Source of the DNA: GCA-2709075 sp038146865
GTDB lineage: Bacteria > Pseudomonadota > Alphaproteobacteria > MPNO01 > UBA2964
Direction: 5' to 3'
Assembly: GCA_038146865.1 (NCBI GenBank)
Contig: JAYQSL010000001.1
Coordinates: 1-64,000 of the forward strand
Length of the DNA: 64,000 nucleotides
Below the pieces are notes generated by a model, which did not search any database, was not told the origin of the DNA, and saw only the letters and a list, made by a program, of their open reading frames with translations. Both the position numbers and the translations under genes were made by a program. Of the stretch, positions 41,741 through 51,837 are shown piece after piece (within the stretch, counting starts at the first letter, position 1; each line of letters opens with the position of its first letter).

Positions 41741-42607
41741 ATGAATGAAGATAAAAGCATACCAAGAATCCCTCGGCTAGCGGCCCCGAAAGCGGAGCAA
41801 AGAGCAGACAGGAGCTTTTCACCTTTAAGGGTCGCGGCAATGATTAGGCGATACTTATACCTTTTGCAAAGCGGATGGGTCCGGATCATTGAACTAGCAT
41901 ACTGGCCAATTATGCAAATGATTTTGTGGGGTTTTATGACCGAATTTCTATTAAATTCGTCCTCAGTCATCCTCAGAGCCGGGGGGGTACTAATTGCTGC
42001 GGTACTACTCTGGGACGTGTTATTCCGTAGCAATATCGGAGTTGCTGTTTCGTTTTTAGAGGAAATGTGGTCTAGAAATTTAGCTCAGTTGTGCGCAAGC
42101 CCGTTAAGAACCCACGAGTGGGCCGCAGCACTGATCATAATCAGTCTTTTGAGGACCTTGATAGGGGTGCTTCCAGCAGCTTTATTAGCAATTCCACTTT
42201 ACCAATTTTCAATATTTGAAATGGGTTTTACACTTGTGGCTTTTTTTTCAAATCTCTTGATCTTCGGTGCAGCCGTTGGGTTGGGCGTCTCAGCGCTTGT
42301 CTTACGATACGGACTTGGAGCAGAGAGCCTTGCTTGGGTGGGAATTTTTCTTATCGCGCCGATTAGCGGTATCTATTATCCGATCTCTACTTTGCCAGAT
42401 TGGCTACAGTTTTTAGCGCACGCTTTACCCTCCTCACATGTTTTTGAAGGGATGAGAATAGCGCTCGCAGAGAACAGATTCGATCTAGGCCTTTTTTATA
42501 ATGCACTAATGCTTAATGCAGTCTTTTTAGCTGCCGGGTTTTTTATATTCCTGGGTACCTTTCGAATTGCACGTCGGCAGGGTCTACTCTTACAAATCGG
42601 TGAATGA
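41741..42607 (+). CDS. ABC-2 type transporter permease
   Basis: 288 residues with about six hydrophobic helices, the ABC-2 fold: 'QSGWVRIIELAYWPIMQMILWGFM', 'EEMWSRNLAQLCASPLRTHEWAAAL' (the cytoplasmic coupling helix) and 'YYPISTLPDWLQFLAHALPSSHVFEGMR'. Directly coupled to the ATPase gene (no intergenic base). The pair is an exporter of unknown substrate; lying beside regB and SCO1 it may relate to respiratory chain assembly, which is only neighbourhood inference. Confidence 0.9.
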   Translation: MNEDKSIPRIPRLAAPKAEQRADRSFSPLRVAAMIRRYLYLLQSGWVRIIELAYWPIMQMILWGFMTEFLLNSSSVILRAGGVLIAAVLLWDVLFRSNIGVAVSFLEEMWSRNLAQLCASPLRTHEWAAALIIISLLRTLIGVLPAALLAIPLYQFSIFEMGFTLVAFFSNLLIFGAAVGLGVSALVLRYGLGAESLAWVGIFLIAPISGIYYPISTLPDWLQFLAHALPSSHVFEGMRIALAENRFDLGLFYNALMLNAVFLAAGFFIFLGTFRIARRQGLLLQIGE

Positions 42608-43054
42608 TGTTTTCTAAATAAAACTTGCTTCTGACAGTCCATATTTTACTTTGATCATCTCCGATCACCAAGTGCCACTGAAAACGTATCCGATAGACGT
42701 TAGATGCGAGTGCAGGTAATTCCAACAATCCAGATCAAACAACAGGGCTATTAAAAAATTTAGTGCCTTTTCAGTATTAATGTATCCGCAACCGGAACAA
42801 CTAGGTTCTCGTAAAAACTACCTATACTTTAGAATAATTAATAAGCGCAGAAATCAAATGACTTCCTCTGATCAGCACGCCAGCCAAGTAAGTAGGTCAT
42901 TCAGAGGTTCGGGGGGTATGCCAATTTAGTGGTGGCATTATGAACGTTAACCGAGAATAAATATTCGTGGCCTCATTTGTAAATTATTGGAGTTTGGGGA
43001 GAGGCAGATTATATTTAGTAAGTAATAAATTTGATAGGAAAGCCCAACCTCCTC
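42608..43054. other. Intergenic region, no gene recognised
   Basis: About 450 bases. It contains a CCTCTGA / TCAGAGG inverted pair around 42867-42907, with a 28-base loop, and a small TGCCA...TGGCA repeat near 42920-42940. No frame, tRNA or terminator stands out. It presumably includes the SCO1 promoter. Confidence 0.35.
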
Positions 43055-43684
43055 ATGAGCGTTAAAATCCTGCGTTACCTAGCTATTTTTATTTCTTTGG
43101 GCATTGTAGGTGTCCTGATCGCCACCCAATTCGGTTTTTTGAAAGTTGGGAACCTAACTCGTGGGAGTACTGGGATTGCAAAAATTGGTGGCCCCTTCCA
43201 GCTTACCGATCATTACGATCAGCTCCGAACAGATGCCGATTTCCAGGGCCGGCTGATGCTTATCTATTTTGGCTATACGTCCTGTCCTGATGTCTGCCCT
43301 ACCGGTTTGCAGGTTATGAGCTCGGCCCTTGAGGAGATCGACAGTACAAACAAATTAATCCAACCTTTATTCATAACTGTAGACCCGAAACGAGATACAT
43401 CTTCCCATCTCAAGGAGTATCTCTCAAATTTTCATCCATCCATTCTAGGCATGACTGGTACAACCTCTCAAATCAAGAATGCTGCCAAATCCTTTCGTGT
43501 TTATTTTAGAAAAAATGATGAAGAAAAAAATAAACCGACTAACAATTATTTGATCGATCACTCCTCAATTATTTTTTTGATGGACAGGCAAGGAAGTTAC
43601 CTCACCCATTTTTCCCATCAAACCCAACCATCCAAATTAGCAGCGGTGCTTCGAGAACACATAAGAGCCTCCAATGGCAAATAA
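43055..43684 (+). CDS. SCO1/SenC family copper-binding protein
   Basis: 209 residues from ATG 43055. An N-terminal membrane anchor (about 7-27) then a thioredoxin-like domain with C-P-D-V-C-P (Cys77, Cys81) in 'YFGYTSCPDVCPTGL' and the distal His169 in 'LIDHSSIIFL'. This trio binds copper for assembly of the CuA centre of cytochrome oxidase. Its 3' end overlaps the start of the YcgN-family gene by 11 bases. In related bacteria senC lies with regB and regA, and here it is 2 kb from regB. Confidence 0.92.
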   Translation: MSVKILRYLAIFISLGIVGVLIATQFGFLKVGNLTRGSTGIAKIGGPFQLTDHYDQLRTDADFQGRLMLIYFGYTSCPDVCPTGLQVMSSALEEIDSTNKLIQPLFITVDPKRDTSSHLKEYLSNFHPSILGMTGTTSQIKNAAKSFRVYFRKNDEEKNKPTNNYLIDHSSIIFLMDRQGSYLTHFSHQTQPSKLAAVLREHIRASNGK

Positions 43685-44117
43685 AAAGTTAAATTTCTGG
43701 CAAACAAAAACACTTCCACAAATGTCGCAAGACGAATGGGAGTCACTGTGTGACGGCTGTGGCCGCTGTTGTTTAGTCAAGCTCGAGGACGAGGAAACCG
43801 GCGATATAGCTCTAACGGACATTGCTTGCCGACTTCTGGATAATCAAAGATGCAAATGCAAGAAATATGACACTAGACACGAAATAGTGCCGGATTGTGT
43901 GCGCCTAACACCCAAAAATATCTCTCAATTAAAATGGATGCCTAAAAGTTGTGCCTACAGACTTTTAGCCGAAGGAAAAGATTTAGCGTGGTGGCATCCT
44001 CTCATCTCCGGCAACAAAGAAACAGTGCATCAAGCCGGTATATCGATTCAGGGAAAAACCGTTTCGGAAGACGACAACCTCCAACCTGAAGATCGGATCG
44101 TCTCGTGGTTTGATTAA
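43674..44117 (+). CDS. YcgN family (UPF0260) Cys-cluster protein
   Basis: 147 residues; ATG 43674 overlaps the SCO1 gene. Contains the YkgJ-type cluster 'CDGCGRCCLVKLED' (near 25-33), 'LLDNQRCKCKKYDTR' and 'IVPDCVRLTP', with 'WMPKSCAYR'. This matches the YcgN/UPF0260 group, thought to bind zinc or an iron-sulfur cluster. Function is unknown. Co-translation with SCO1 suggests a link to metal or envelope redox work. Confidence 0.88.
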   Translation: MANKKLNFWQTKTLPQMSQDEWESLCDGCGRCCLVKLEDEETGDIALTDIACRLLDNQRCKCKKYDTRHEIVPDCVRLTPKNISQLKWMPKSCAYRLLAEGKDLAWWHPLISGNKETVHQAGISIQGKTVSEDDNLQPEDRIVSWFD

Positions 44118-44120
44118 GGT

Positions 44121-45038
44121 CTAAGGCTCTTTATGCCGAGTGTTAACCAGGGCCACACCGATTAAAATTAATGTGATTGCGCCCCAAACCCAATGACTAG
44201 GTAATTCGCCAAAGATCAGCCAGCCAAAAAAGACTCCAAAGCCAAGTGCCAAGTTGCTTGATTGGCTCATGAAAGTTGGTCCAGCAATTCGGATTAATTC
44301 AAAAATCATAAAGAAATTCAGAGCCGCAAGAATTGCGTGTGTCAGCATGGCCATTGTCGGCACATCGAAATTGGTAAAGATAAAATCCCATTCGCCCCAT
44401 AGAAGGGCGATGAAAAATGATGAAAAAGAGGCGGCCAGGAGAGTACCACCAGCGATCATCATTGAATCTACGTTCTTAGGACGAGATTTCTCCGACAGCA
44501 ATACATAACCCAACGCATGCAAAAGGGGGGCTCCAAAACAAATAAAGACATATGGGGTAAGAGAAGCATCAGGGAGACTTGCACGAGGAATTACAATCAG
44601 CATTACCCCAATTACCCCAAGAATTATCCCTACCACGCGGAGCCAAATAAACGATTCGACCCTCAATAATAGGCTTATCGAATAAGTGAAAATTGGAGTG
44701 AACGCCATTATTACAGCTGCCACACCGACAGGGAGCTTACCCTGAGCCGCATAGAAAAAAATGTTGGCGATGGAAAACCTTATAAGCCCTATCTTGAAAT
44801 AGTAAGAGAGGTGTTCACGGGATAAAGAGAACTTTTTCCTCCTGATAAGGCAAACACTCACTAAAAGTCCACCCGAAATTAGGGTAAACCAAAATACATA
44901 ATTTACTGGGTGAATACCCCCGGAAACTGCAAGCTTAATCAGAGAGAAAAACAGGCCCCAAAGGATACCCACAGACATAAGCAAGAAAAGCGGCATCGCA
45001 AGAGAAGTGAGACCTTTAGAGGGAAAATTGAACATCAT
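44121..45038 (-). CDS. EamA/DMT-family transporter
   Basis: 305 residues with about ten membrane helices in two EamA repeats. Features: 'SVGILWGLFFSLIKLAVSGG' at the start and 'LALGFGVFFGWLIFGELPSHWVWGAITLILIGVALV' at the end. Likely exports an amino acid or metabolite. It is convergent with the YcgN-family gene, 3 bases apart. Second EamA protein in the window; the two are not close in sequence. Confidence 0.87.
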   Translation of the reverse strand: MMFNFPSKGLTSLAMPLFLLMSVGILWGLFFSLIKLAVSGGIHPVNYVFWFTLISGGLLVSVCLIRRKKFSLSREHLSYYFKIGLIRFSIANIFFYAAQGKLPVGVAAVIMAFTPIFTYSISLLLRVESFIWLRVVGIILGVIGVMLIVIPRASLPDASLTPYVFICFGAPLLHALGYVLLSEKSRPKNVDSMMIAGGTLLAASFSSFFIALLWGEWDFIFTNFDVPTMAMLTHAILAALNFFMIFELIRIAGPTFMSQSSNLALGFGVFFGWLIFGELPSHWVWGAITLILIGVALVNTRHKEP

Positions 45039-45087
45039 TTCTCGCCGAAATATGGATTTTTTATACAGAAAAACCGGCTACGTATAA

Positions 45088-46832
45088 TCACCGGGAGACT
45101 CCCTCTTTCATAAGGTCCCGCCAGATTTTTGCGGGAATAGATCCACCTGTTAACCTTTTCATTGGCCGGCCCTTGTCATTTCCGACCCATACACCGGTAG
45201 TCAACCCATCAGCAAAGCCAAGAAACCAGGCATCCCTAAAGTCTTGACTGGTCCCTGTTTTCCCAGCAGCCCGTCTTGATATTTGCGCTGCTCTTCCGGT
45301 GCCGAAACAACCGTTTTACGCAACATTGTCACCATGCGATCGACCACCTGCGTCTCAAGAAGACGCCCTACTGACCCCACACGTCGATACAAAATGCTGC
45401 CTTGAGTATCTCGTATCTCAGTAATACCGTAAGGCCATGCGTTTAATCCCTGATTTGCCAATACGGCATAAGCAGAGGTTAGTTCCAACAAAGTGACTTC
45501 GTTTACTCCCAAGGCGAGGCTCGGATGGGATTTAAGCGGAGTGGTTATCCCCAATCTTTGAGCCATCGCTATAACTTTTTCCCGCCCAATGGTCTCGGAA
45601 AGCTTCACCGCAACAGAATTTAATGAACCAGACACGGCGTCTATCAAAGTGACGTCGCCTCTGAACTTTCCATCATAATTTCTTGGCTCCCATCCGTCGA
45701 TTTTTATAGGACCATCCTGTAAAACGTCTTCGGGCTCAAAACCTTCCTCCAGAGCGGCTAAATATACAAAAACCTTGAAAGCGGATCCTGGCTGCCGGAG
45801 GGCCTGCGTCACCCGATTGAATTGAGAGGTTTTATAATTGACTCCTCCAACGAGAGCTCGGATTGCACCCCCTTTATCCAAAGTTACCAATGCCGCTTGT
45901 GTTCCCCCCCTTGTCAGGACCGTTCTGTCTAAATTTTTTCTGACAGCCCTTCCTGCAATCGACTGGAGTTGGGGATCTAAGGTCGTGCGAACAATCAGAT
46001 CACTATCTGGACGACCAATAAAACCAGATGTTCTGTCAACCACCCAATCAACAAAATATCTAAATTGAGACCCTTTTTGAGGCACCAAGGCCAATGATTG
46101 TCTTTTAACCAAGGCTGCATAAGATGGAGATATAAAACCTTGCGTCACCATATTTTTGATAACTTGGTCTCCACGCCGAATCGCCGCTGCCTTATCCCTA
46201 ATCGGAGAATAACGGGAGGGCGCCTTTAGAAGGCCAGCCAAAACCGAGGCTTGCCGAAAATTTATGGCTGATGCCGGAATGCCAAAATAACGCCGAGAAG
46301 CTGCAGAGACTCCATAGGTACCGGAACCAAGATACATTCTGTTTAGATAAATAGTGAAAAGCTGCTTTTTATCGAATTTTGCCTCTAGCCAAAAGGCTAA
46401 TAAAGCCTCTTGGATTTTCCGCTTAAAAGATCTTTCCCTAGTCAAAAATAAATTTTTTGCTATCTGTTGGGTAAGAGTGCTACCCCCCTGTCGAATGCCC
46501 CTGGCCCTAAAATTAACCCAAGCAGCACGAATTATCCCAACTAAATCGATGCCCGAATGGTCAAAAAATCTTCGATCTTCAGTTGCTAAAATCGCCTGAA
46601 CGAGAAAAGGGGGAACGTCGTCAAAATCAACTCTCTCTGCGTACAGATCCCCATAAGCCGCAAGAACAGTGCCATCTTTGCCGAGAATTGTGATACTTGG
46701 CGACCGAGACGGCGACAGAGCAGCATCAGGTTTTGGTAGTGTCCACGCACACCAAATCACGACCAGGAAAATCGCCAAGATCGCCCATATTCCGGCCAAA
46801 AAAAAGCCGCGAATTAGATTTAAGCCCATCAA
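45088..46832 (-). pseudogene. Class A penicillin-binding protein (PBP1A type) with 3' frameshift
   Basis: Bifunctional peptidoglycan synthase. The first frame (46832 to 45201) has a membrane anchor, the glycosyltransferase domain ('ATEDRRFFDHSGID', 'RQGGSTLTQQIAKN', 'KIQEALLAFWLEAKFDK') and the transpeptidase with SxxK 'GSAFK' and SxN 'SGSLN'. At about 45303-45305 one base is missing: after 'TVVS' the proper continuation G-T-G-R-A-A-Q... lies in the next frame and contains 'AAGKTGTSQDF', the KTG motif, and runs to a stop at 45088. Without it the transpeptidase would be dead. It may be a sequencing error. Confidence 0.88.
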
Positions 46833-46868
46833 TTCTTAAAATGCGCCATAATTAGGAGAACGTCTCAG

Positions 46869-49325
46869 CTAGATATCTAAGTTTACAACCTTCAGAGCAT
46901 TTGAATGGATAAAATCCCTTCTGGGCTCAACAACATCTCCCATCAGGGTAGAAAAAACTTCTTCCGCGTCATCCCGGTGGTCGATACGCACTTGAAGCAA
47001 GGATCGATCGTCTGGGTTTAGCGTCGTTTCCCATAATTGATCAGGGTTCATTTCTCCTAATCCTTTATAACGCTGCACTGATATCCCCTTTCGACCCGCA
47101 CGCAAAATGGCTTCTGCTAGGCTCAGGGGTCCAATTATTCGCTCCGAGGCCTCCTTTATATTTAACACAGCTGGGCGGCCATAGATCTCTTGTAATCTAG
47201 GAGTCATTTCATCCAATCGGCGCGCCTCAAAACTTGAGACCAAAGTCCCATCAATCACATGAGTTTCTTTCACACCCCTTAAAGTTCTTGAAAACTCTAG
47301 TCCCCCCCCATCAATAATCTGAACCGCCCAACCTCGCTCAGACTCCAACGACAAACCATCAAGCCTCCGAGCCAGTGCATTCGCTACTTGACTTGCCGTG
47401 TCACTATCCTCTAGCAAACTCTGGTTGAATGTACCCAAAATAGCGGCCTGCTCGGCTACCATCGGATTAGATAGTCTTTGTAAGATAGGTTTCATAAGAT
47501 CTCGGGCACGAATAGCTTCCCGTACAGTTTCATGAAGATCGGATCCAGCGATCTCCGCCCCATCGCCGACTTCCAAGATGCAATCACGGACGCCAACTTG
47601 AATGAGATAATCTTCCATCCGAGAATCATCTTTGAGATAAACTTCCTCATTACCCCTTTTTGCCCGATAAAGGGGCGGTTGGGCGATATAGAGATACCCT
47701 CGTTCAACCACCTCAGGCATTTGACGAAAAAAGAATGTTAATAGAAGAGTTCTTATATGACTGCCATCTACGTCAGCATCAGTCATGATAATAATTTTAT
47801 GATAACGAATTTTTTCAATATCAAAATCTTCGCGGCCGATACCCGTCCCAAGTGCCGCTATTAGTGTACCGATCTCTGCAGAGGAAAGCATTTTATCGAA
47901 GCGGGCTCTCTCAACGTTTAGAATCTTTCCTCTGAGGGGAAGAATTGCCTGAGTGCGGCGGTCACGCCCCTGTTTGGCCGAACCTCCCGCGCTATCACCT
48001 TCCACAATAAATAACTCTGCTTGGGTTGCATCTCGTTCCTGACAATCAGCAAGCTTTCCAGGGAGCGAGGAGATATCCAAAGCCCCTTTGCGACGTGTTA
48101 ATTCCCGTGCCTTACGGGCTGCTTCACGGGCCGCCGCCGCTTCAACTACCTTCGCAACAATCTTTTTTGCGTCTCCCGGATGCTCTTCGAACCATTGGCT
48201 CAGCTTTTCACCAACGAGGCTCTCAACTGCGGGACGAACCTCAGATGAAACCAATTTATCTTTTGTTTGAGACGAAAATTTTGGATCTGGTACCATAACC
48301 GAGAGAACCGCTGTCATCCCTTCACGCATGTCCTCCCCTGTAAGATTGACCTTCTCTTTCCGAGCCACTCCTGACTCATTTGCATATGAGTTAATCGTCC
48401 GAGTCAAAGCTGCTCTAAACCCCGCTAAGTGCGTGCCACCATCACTCTGAGGAATTGTATTGGTAAAACAAAGAACCGACTCATGGTAGCTATCTGACCA
48501 TTCTAACGACACTTCAACAGTGACTCCCTCTTGTTCACCCTTGATCGAAATCGGGGTTTCAAAAAATGACGTCTTGCCGCGATTTAAGTAGTTTACAAAT
48601 TCTTGGAGCCCTCCTTGATAACACATCTCAATAGAACGGGGCTCGACCCCCCTTAAATCATTGATGACCAGCGCGATCCCCGAATTTAGGAAAGCTAGTT
48701 CCCGCAAACGATGCTCCAATTTTGTAAAGTCAAACTCTACCTTTGAGAAAATTTCCGGAGATGCAGAAAACGTAACTTGGCTTCCGGTTGCACCATCCCA
48801 ATTCCCAAGGCGCTCAAGTGGAGCCTGCGCAACTCCATTCTCGAACCTCATACCCCACTCAGCACCACCCCGCCAGATCCGCAACTCTAACCAATCGGAT
48901 AAGGCATTGACCACGGAAACTCCTACCCCGTGCAAACCCCCGGATACTTTATAAGAACTTTGATCAAACTTTCCACCAGCATGCAGGTGGGTCATTATTA
49001 CCTCCGCGGCAGAAACACCCTCCTCTTCATGGACATCGGTAGGAATGCCGCGTCCATTATCTTTAATGGATACTGAACCATCGCCATTTAATGTGACCTC
49101 TACTCGATCACAGACTCCTGCCAGCGCCTCATCGATAGCGTTATCCACTACCTCATAGACCATATGATGCAGACCGGACCCGTCGTCAGTATCGCCGATA
49201 TACATGCCAGGACGCTTTCGAACAGCATCGAGCCCTCTTAAAACCTGTATTGAGTCAGCGCCATATTCGTTTTCAGAGCCTTTCTGCTCTGGCTCAACAG
49301 GTAAGTCTGGTGTTGGTGTTGTCAT
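46869..49325 (-). CDS. gyrB: DNA gyrase subunit B
   Basis: 818 residues, normal length. GHKL ATPase: 'VYEVVDNAIDEALAG', 'DNGRGIPTDVH' and 'GGLHGVGVSVVNAL'; Toprim: 'IVEGDSAGGSAKQGRDRRTQ' and 'DADVDGSHIRTLLLTFFFR'. The C-terminal 'RYKGLGEMNPDQLWETTLNP' is typical. It introduces negative supercoils with GyrA, which is not in the window. Downstream of recF with a 16-base gap, in the standard dnaA-dnaN-recF-gyrB order; transcription is from dnaA leftwards. Confidence 0.97.
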   Translation of the reverse strand: MTTPTPDLPVEPEQKGSENEYGADSIQVLRGLDAVRKRPGMYIGDTDDGSGLHHMVYEVVDNAIDEALAGVCDRVEVTLNGDGSVSIKDNGRGIPTDVHEEEGVSAAEVIMTHLHAGGKFDQSSYKVSGGLHGVGVSVVNALSDWLELRIWRGGAEWGMRFENGVAQAPLERLGNWDGATGSQVTFSASPEIFSKVEFDFTKLEHRLRELAFLNSGIALVINDLRGVEPRSIEMCYQGGLQEFVNYLNRGKTSFFETPISIKGEQEGVTVEVSLEWSDSYHESVLCFTNTIPQSDGGTHLAGFRAALTRTINSYANESGVARKEKVNLTGEDMREGMTAVLSVMVPDPKFSSQTKDKLVSSEVRPAVESLVGEKLSQWFEEHPGDAKKIVAKVVEAAAAREAARKARELTRRKGALDISSLPGKLADCQERDATQAELFIVEGDSAGGSAKQGRDRRTQAILPLRGKILNVERARFDKMLSSAEIGTLIAALGTGIGREDFDIEKIRYHKIIIMTDADVDGSHIRTLLLTFFFRQMPEVVERGYLYIAQPPLYRAKRGNEEVYLKDDSRMEDYLIQVGVRDCILEVGDGAEIAGSDLHETVREAIRARDLMKPILQRLSNPMVAEQAAILGTFNQSLLEDSDTASQVANALARRLDGLSLESERGWAVQIIDGGGLEFSRTLRGVKETHVIDGTLVSSFEARRLDEMTPRLQEIYGRPAVLNIKEASERIIGPLSLAEAILRAGRKGISVQRYKGLGEMNPDQLWETTLNPDDRSLLQVRIDHRDDAEEVFSTLMGDVVEPRRDFIHSNALKVVNLDI

Positions 49326-49341
49326 TCGATATCACGCCTCT

Positions 49342-50496
49342 TTAGTGAGCTGGCTCTAATGAAGCACCAGTCACAACAAAATGCTGAGCGAAATCCCTCA
49401 GCGATGAAAACAAATTGCACTCTGTTCCTGTCATCCATGCTTGCGTCCCCAAACCAAGGAGCTCCTCGAAAAGTCCTTCCCTATGCTTATGGTCCAGATG
49501 CGCTATGACCTCGTCTAGAAGGAGAATTGGGGGAAAACCTTTTTCTAAAGTTTGAAGCCTGGCATAAGCGAGTGTAATGCTTAGTAGTAATGCCTTCTGC
49601 TCTCCAGTTGAACACTCTCGGGCTGGAGTCTCTCGCTCTATGAATTGAACTTCCAGATCAGATTTATGTGGACCAATTGCCGCCCCTCTGGATATTGAGT
49701 CCTCAACCCGACTTTTCTGAAGAAGAGCCAGGAATTTCTCCTCTGCATCAATAGCCGGCATGTCTCTCAACCAAAAATCTACCGTTCCAGCAAGCTCTAG
49801 ACGGGCAGCAGGAAATAACCCGATTCCAAGAGCACACGCCCGATTCAGGCGCTGAGCCATTTCCATACGAGCAGCTACTATGGCCATGCCGCTTTCGACC
49901 ATTTTTACTTCCAGAGCATTAAGCCAGTCATAATCAGGTTTACGATTATCCCGGCGCGCGTCCGACAACACTCGGGCTCGACCTCGTAACACTTTATCAT
50001 AAGCATTCAAACGCACAGAGTGCTCCGGGTCATTTGCTATGATCATCCTGTCTAAGAAACGACGCCGACCCCCTGCGCCATCATTAAAAAGGCGCTGCAT
50101 GTCAGGCGTTATCCATAAGATTGCCATTCTCTCTGATAGACAGGCCTGGCTCTGTCTCTCCACACCGTTGATTCTAATTGCCCGTTTGCCCTCCCCATCA
50201 GCTTTGGAAACAAGACCCGTGCCAATCTTGAAACACCCAACGGAGTCCTCAACTACCGCCGCAACGGCCCAATCACGTGCCGGAAGTCCTATTTCAACCC
50301 CTCTTAAACGACGGGACGGCTCCGAGAGTCTCGCATGACGTAGCCCCCTACCCGGGGCTAGAAAGGAGAGGGCTTCTAAAAGATTTGTTTTTCCAGCCCC
50401 ATTTGGGCCAGTCAAAACTACTGGCGAGGCATGGGTCTCAAGCTGGATGGACTCATAGCAACGAAAATCCTTAAGGGTGAGCCTTTTAATAGCTAT
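49342..50496 (-). CDS. recF: DNA replication and repair protein RecF, non-canonical start
   Basis: 384 residues if started at ATA 50496. That codon opens I/M-AIKRLTLKDFRCYESIQLE, exactly the usual RecF N-terminus (MAxxRLTLxDFRxY), and has GGGAGG (50502-50507) five bases upstream. No ATG, GTG or TTG occurs in frame between an upstream stop and this point; the first is TTG 50415, inside the Walker A region. Motifs: Walker A 'TGPNGAGKTNLLEAL', signature 'STGEQKALLLSITLAY', Walker B 'ILLLDEVIAHLD'. RecF loads RecA at gaps. ATT (third codon) is an alternative start. Confidence 0.9.
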   Translation of the reverse strand: MAIKRLTLKDFRCYESIQLETHASPVVLTGPNGAGKTNLLEALSFLAPGRGLRHARLSEPSRRLRGVEIGLPARDWAVAAVVEDSVGCFKIGTGLVSKADGEGKRAIRINGVERQSQACLSERMAILWITPDMQRLFNDGAGGRRRFLDRMIIANDPEHSVRLNAYDKVLRGRARVLSDARRDNRKPDYDWLNALEVKMVESGMAIVAARMEMAQRLNRACALGIGLFPAARLELAGTVDFWLRDMPAIDAEEKFLALLQKSRVEDSISRGAAIGPHKSDLEVQFIERETPARECSTGEQKALLLSITLAYARLQTLEKGFPPILLLDEVIAHLDHKHREGLFEELLGLGTQAWMTGTECNLFSSLRDFAQHFVVTGASLEPAH

Positions 50497-50563
50497 AAAA
50501 TCCTCCCGAGGCTCACGCTCAGGAATTAATTTCTCAAGATTATTCAGGGCTCATCCCCAGACC

Positions 50564-51685
50564 CTAAACTCGCATAGGCATAAGGACATAAAGGGCATCC
50601 GACTCTTCGACCTCACGCACCACCGTCGGCGATGCACCATCAGACAACTCAAAGCGCGCAAAATCACCATTAATTTGCTGGGTAATATCTATTAAATATC
50701 TCGAATTAAAACCAATCTCTAACTCGTCATCTGAGTATTCGACTTGCAACTCTTCGGTCGCACTACCCGACTCAGGACTGGTCGCTGAGAGAACAAGACT
50801 GTCATTTGATAATTTCAGCTTGATAGCCCTCGATTTCTCAGTCGATATTGTAGATACCAGGTCCACTGCGCGTTCAAATCGCTTACGATCAACAGCCATA
50901 ACTTTTTCATTACCATCCGGTATGACTCGGTCATAATCAGGGAAAGTCCCATCAATAAGTTTGGACGAGAGATCGATTCCATCGACAGCAAATTGTATTC
51001 TTGTGTCGGATAGTTTTATCGAAACATCACCAGTCACCTCATCCAACAACTTGCGGAGTTCATTAACGGTTTTTCGTGGTACAATGACCCCGGGCATATT
51101 TTCTGCATTAGTTGGTAATGGTATCTCCATTAAAGCAAGCCGATGTCCATCCGTAGCCACTGACCGCAATACCTGGCCCTTTGAGCCAGCTGTCGCATGC
51201 AAATAAATTCCATTAAGGTAATATCTGGTTTCCTCGGTGGAAATAGCAAACCTTGTTCGATCAATTAGGGACCGAAGCAAACCAGCACTCATAGAAAATT
51301 CTGTTGGCAAATCTTCCTGGGAAACTGTTGGAAAATCTTCACTTGGTAACGTGGAAAGCTTAAGAGTTGAGCGGCCAGACCGAAGCTCGATTTGTCCGCT
51401 CTCTGACGCCCCACCCAACTCGATTTGAGCCCCATCCTCTAGTTTTCGTACAATATCGAAAAGTGTGTGGGCGGAAACAGTTACCGCCCCAGCTTGAGAC
51501 ACATCCGCAGGAACCTTCTCGATGATCCCGATATCCATATCGGTTGCGGTAATCTCCACTAACCCATTCTCTTCCGCTCTAAGTAAGACATTTGCGAGAA
51601 TGGGGATCGTGTTCCTACGCTCGACAATACTTTGCGCATGGCTAATAGATTTAAGCAGCACTTCGCGGTTAATAATAAATTTCAT
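50564..51685 (-). CDS. dnaN: DNA polymerase III beta sliding clamp
   Basis: 373 residues, standard size, with the three-domain DnaN fold: 'KFIINREVLLKSISHAQSIVERRNTIPILANVLL' at the start, 'RSVATDGHRLAL' in domain 2, and the hallmark C-terminus 'VREVEESDALYVLMPMRV' (the usual ending MPMR). It is the processivity clamp for replication and repair. Between dnaA (about 150 bases upstream) and recF. Confidence 0.97.
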   Translation of the reverse strand: MKFIINREVLLKSISHAQSIVERRNTIPILANVLLRAEENGLVEITATDMDIGIIEKVPADVSQAGAVTVSAHTLFDIVRKLEDGAQIELGGASESGQIELRSGRSTLKLSTLPSEDFPTVSQEDLPTEFSMSAGLLRSLIDRTRFAISTEETRYYLNGIYLHATAGSKGQVLRSVATDGHRLALMEIPLPTNAENMPGVIVPRKTVNELRKLLDEVTGDVSIKLSDTRIQFAVDGIDLSSKLIDGTFPDYDRVIPDGNEKVMAVDRKRFERAVDLVSTISTEKSRAIKLKLSNDSLVLSATSPESGSATEELQVEYSDDELEIGFNSRYLIDITQQINGDFARFELSDGASPTVVREVEESDALYVLMPMRV

Positions 51686-51837
51686 GATGCCTGCAACTTA
51701 CCCGCCAATTTAATATCCCATCTTAGGCACCGTTTGAACAGGGCATAAAAACAGCACGCTAATATATCACCCAACGTAACTCCTCAGATTATACTCTATT
51801 TTATAGCATCAGGGAAGGAATCAACCAATAATCACGC

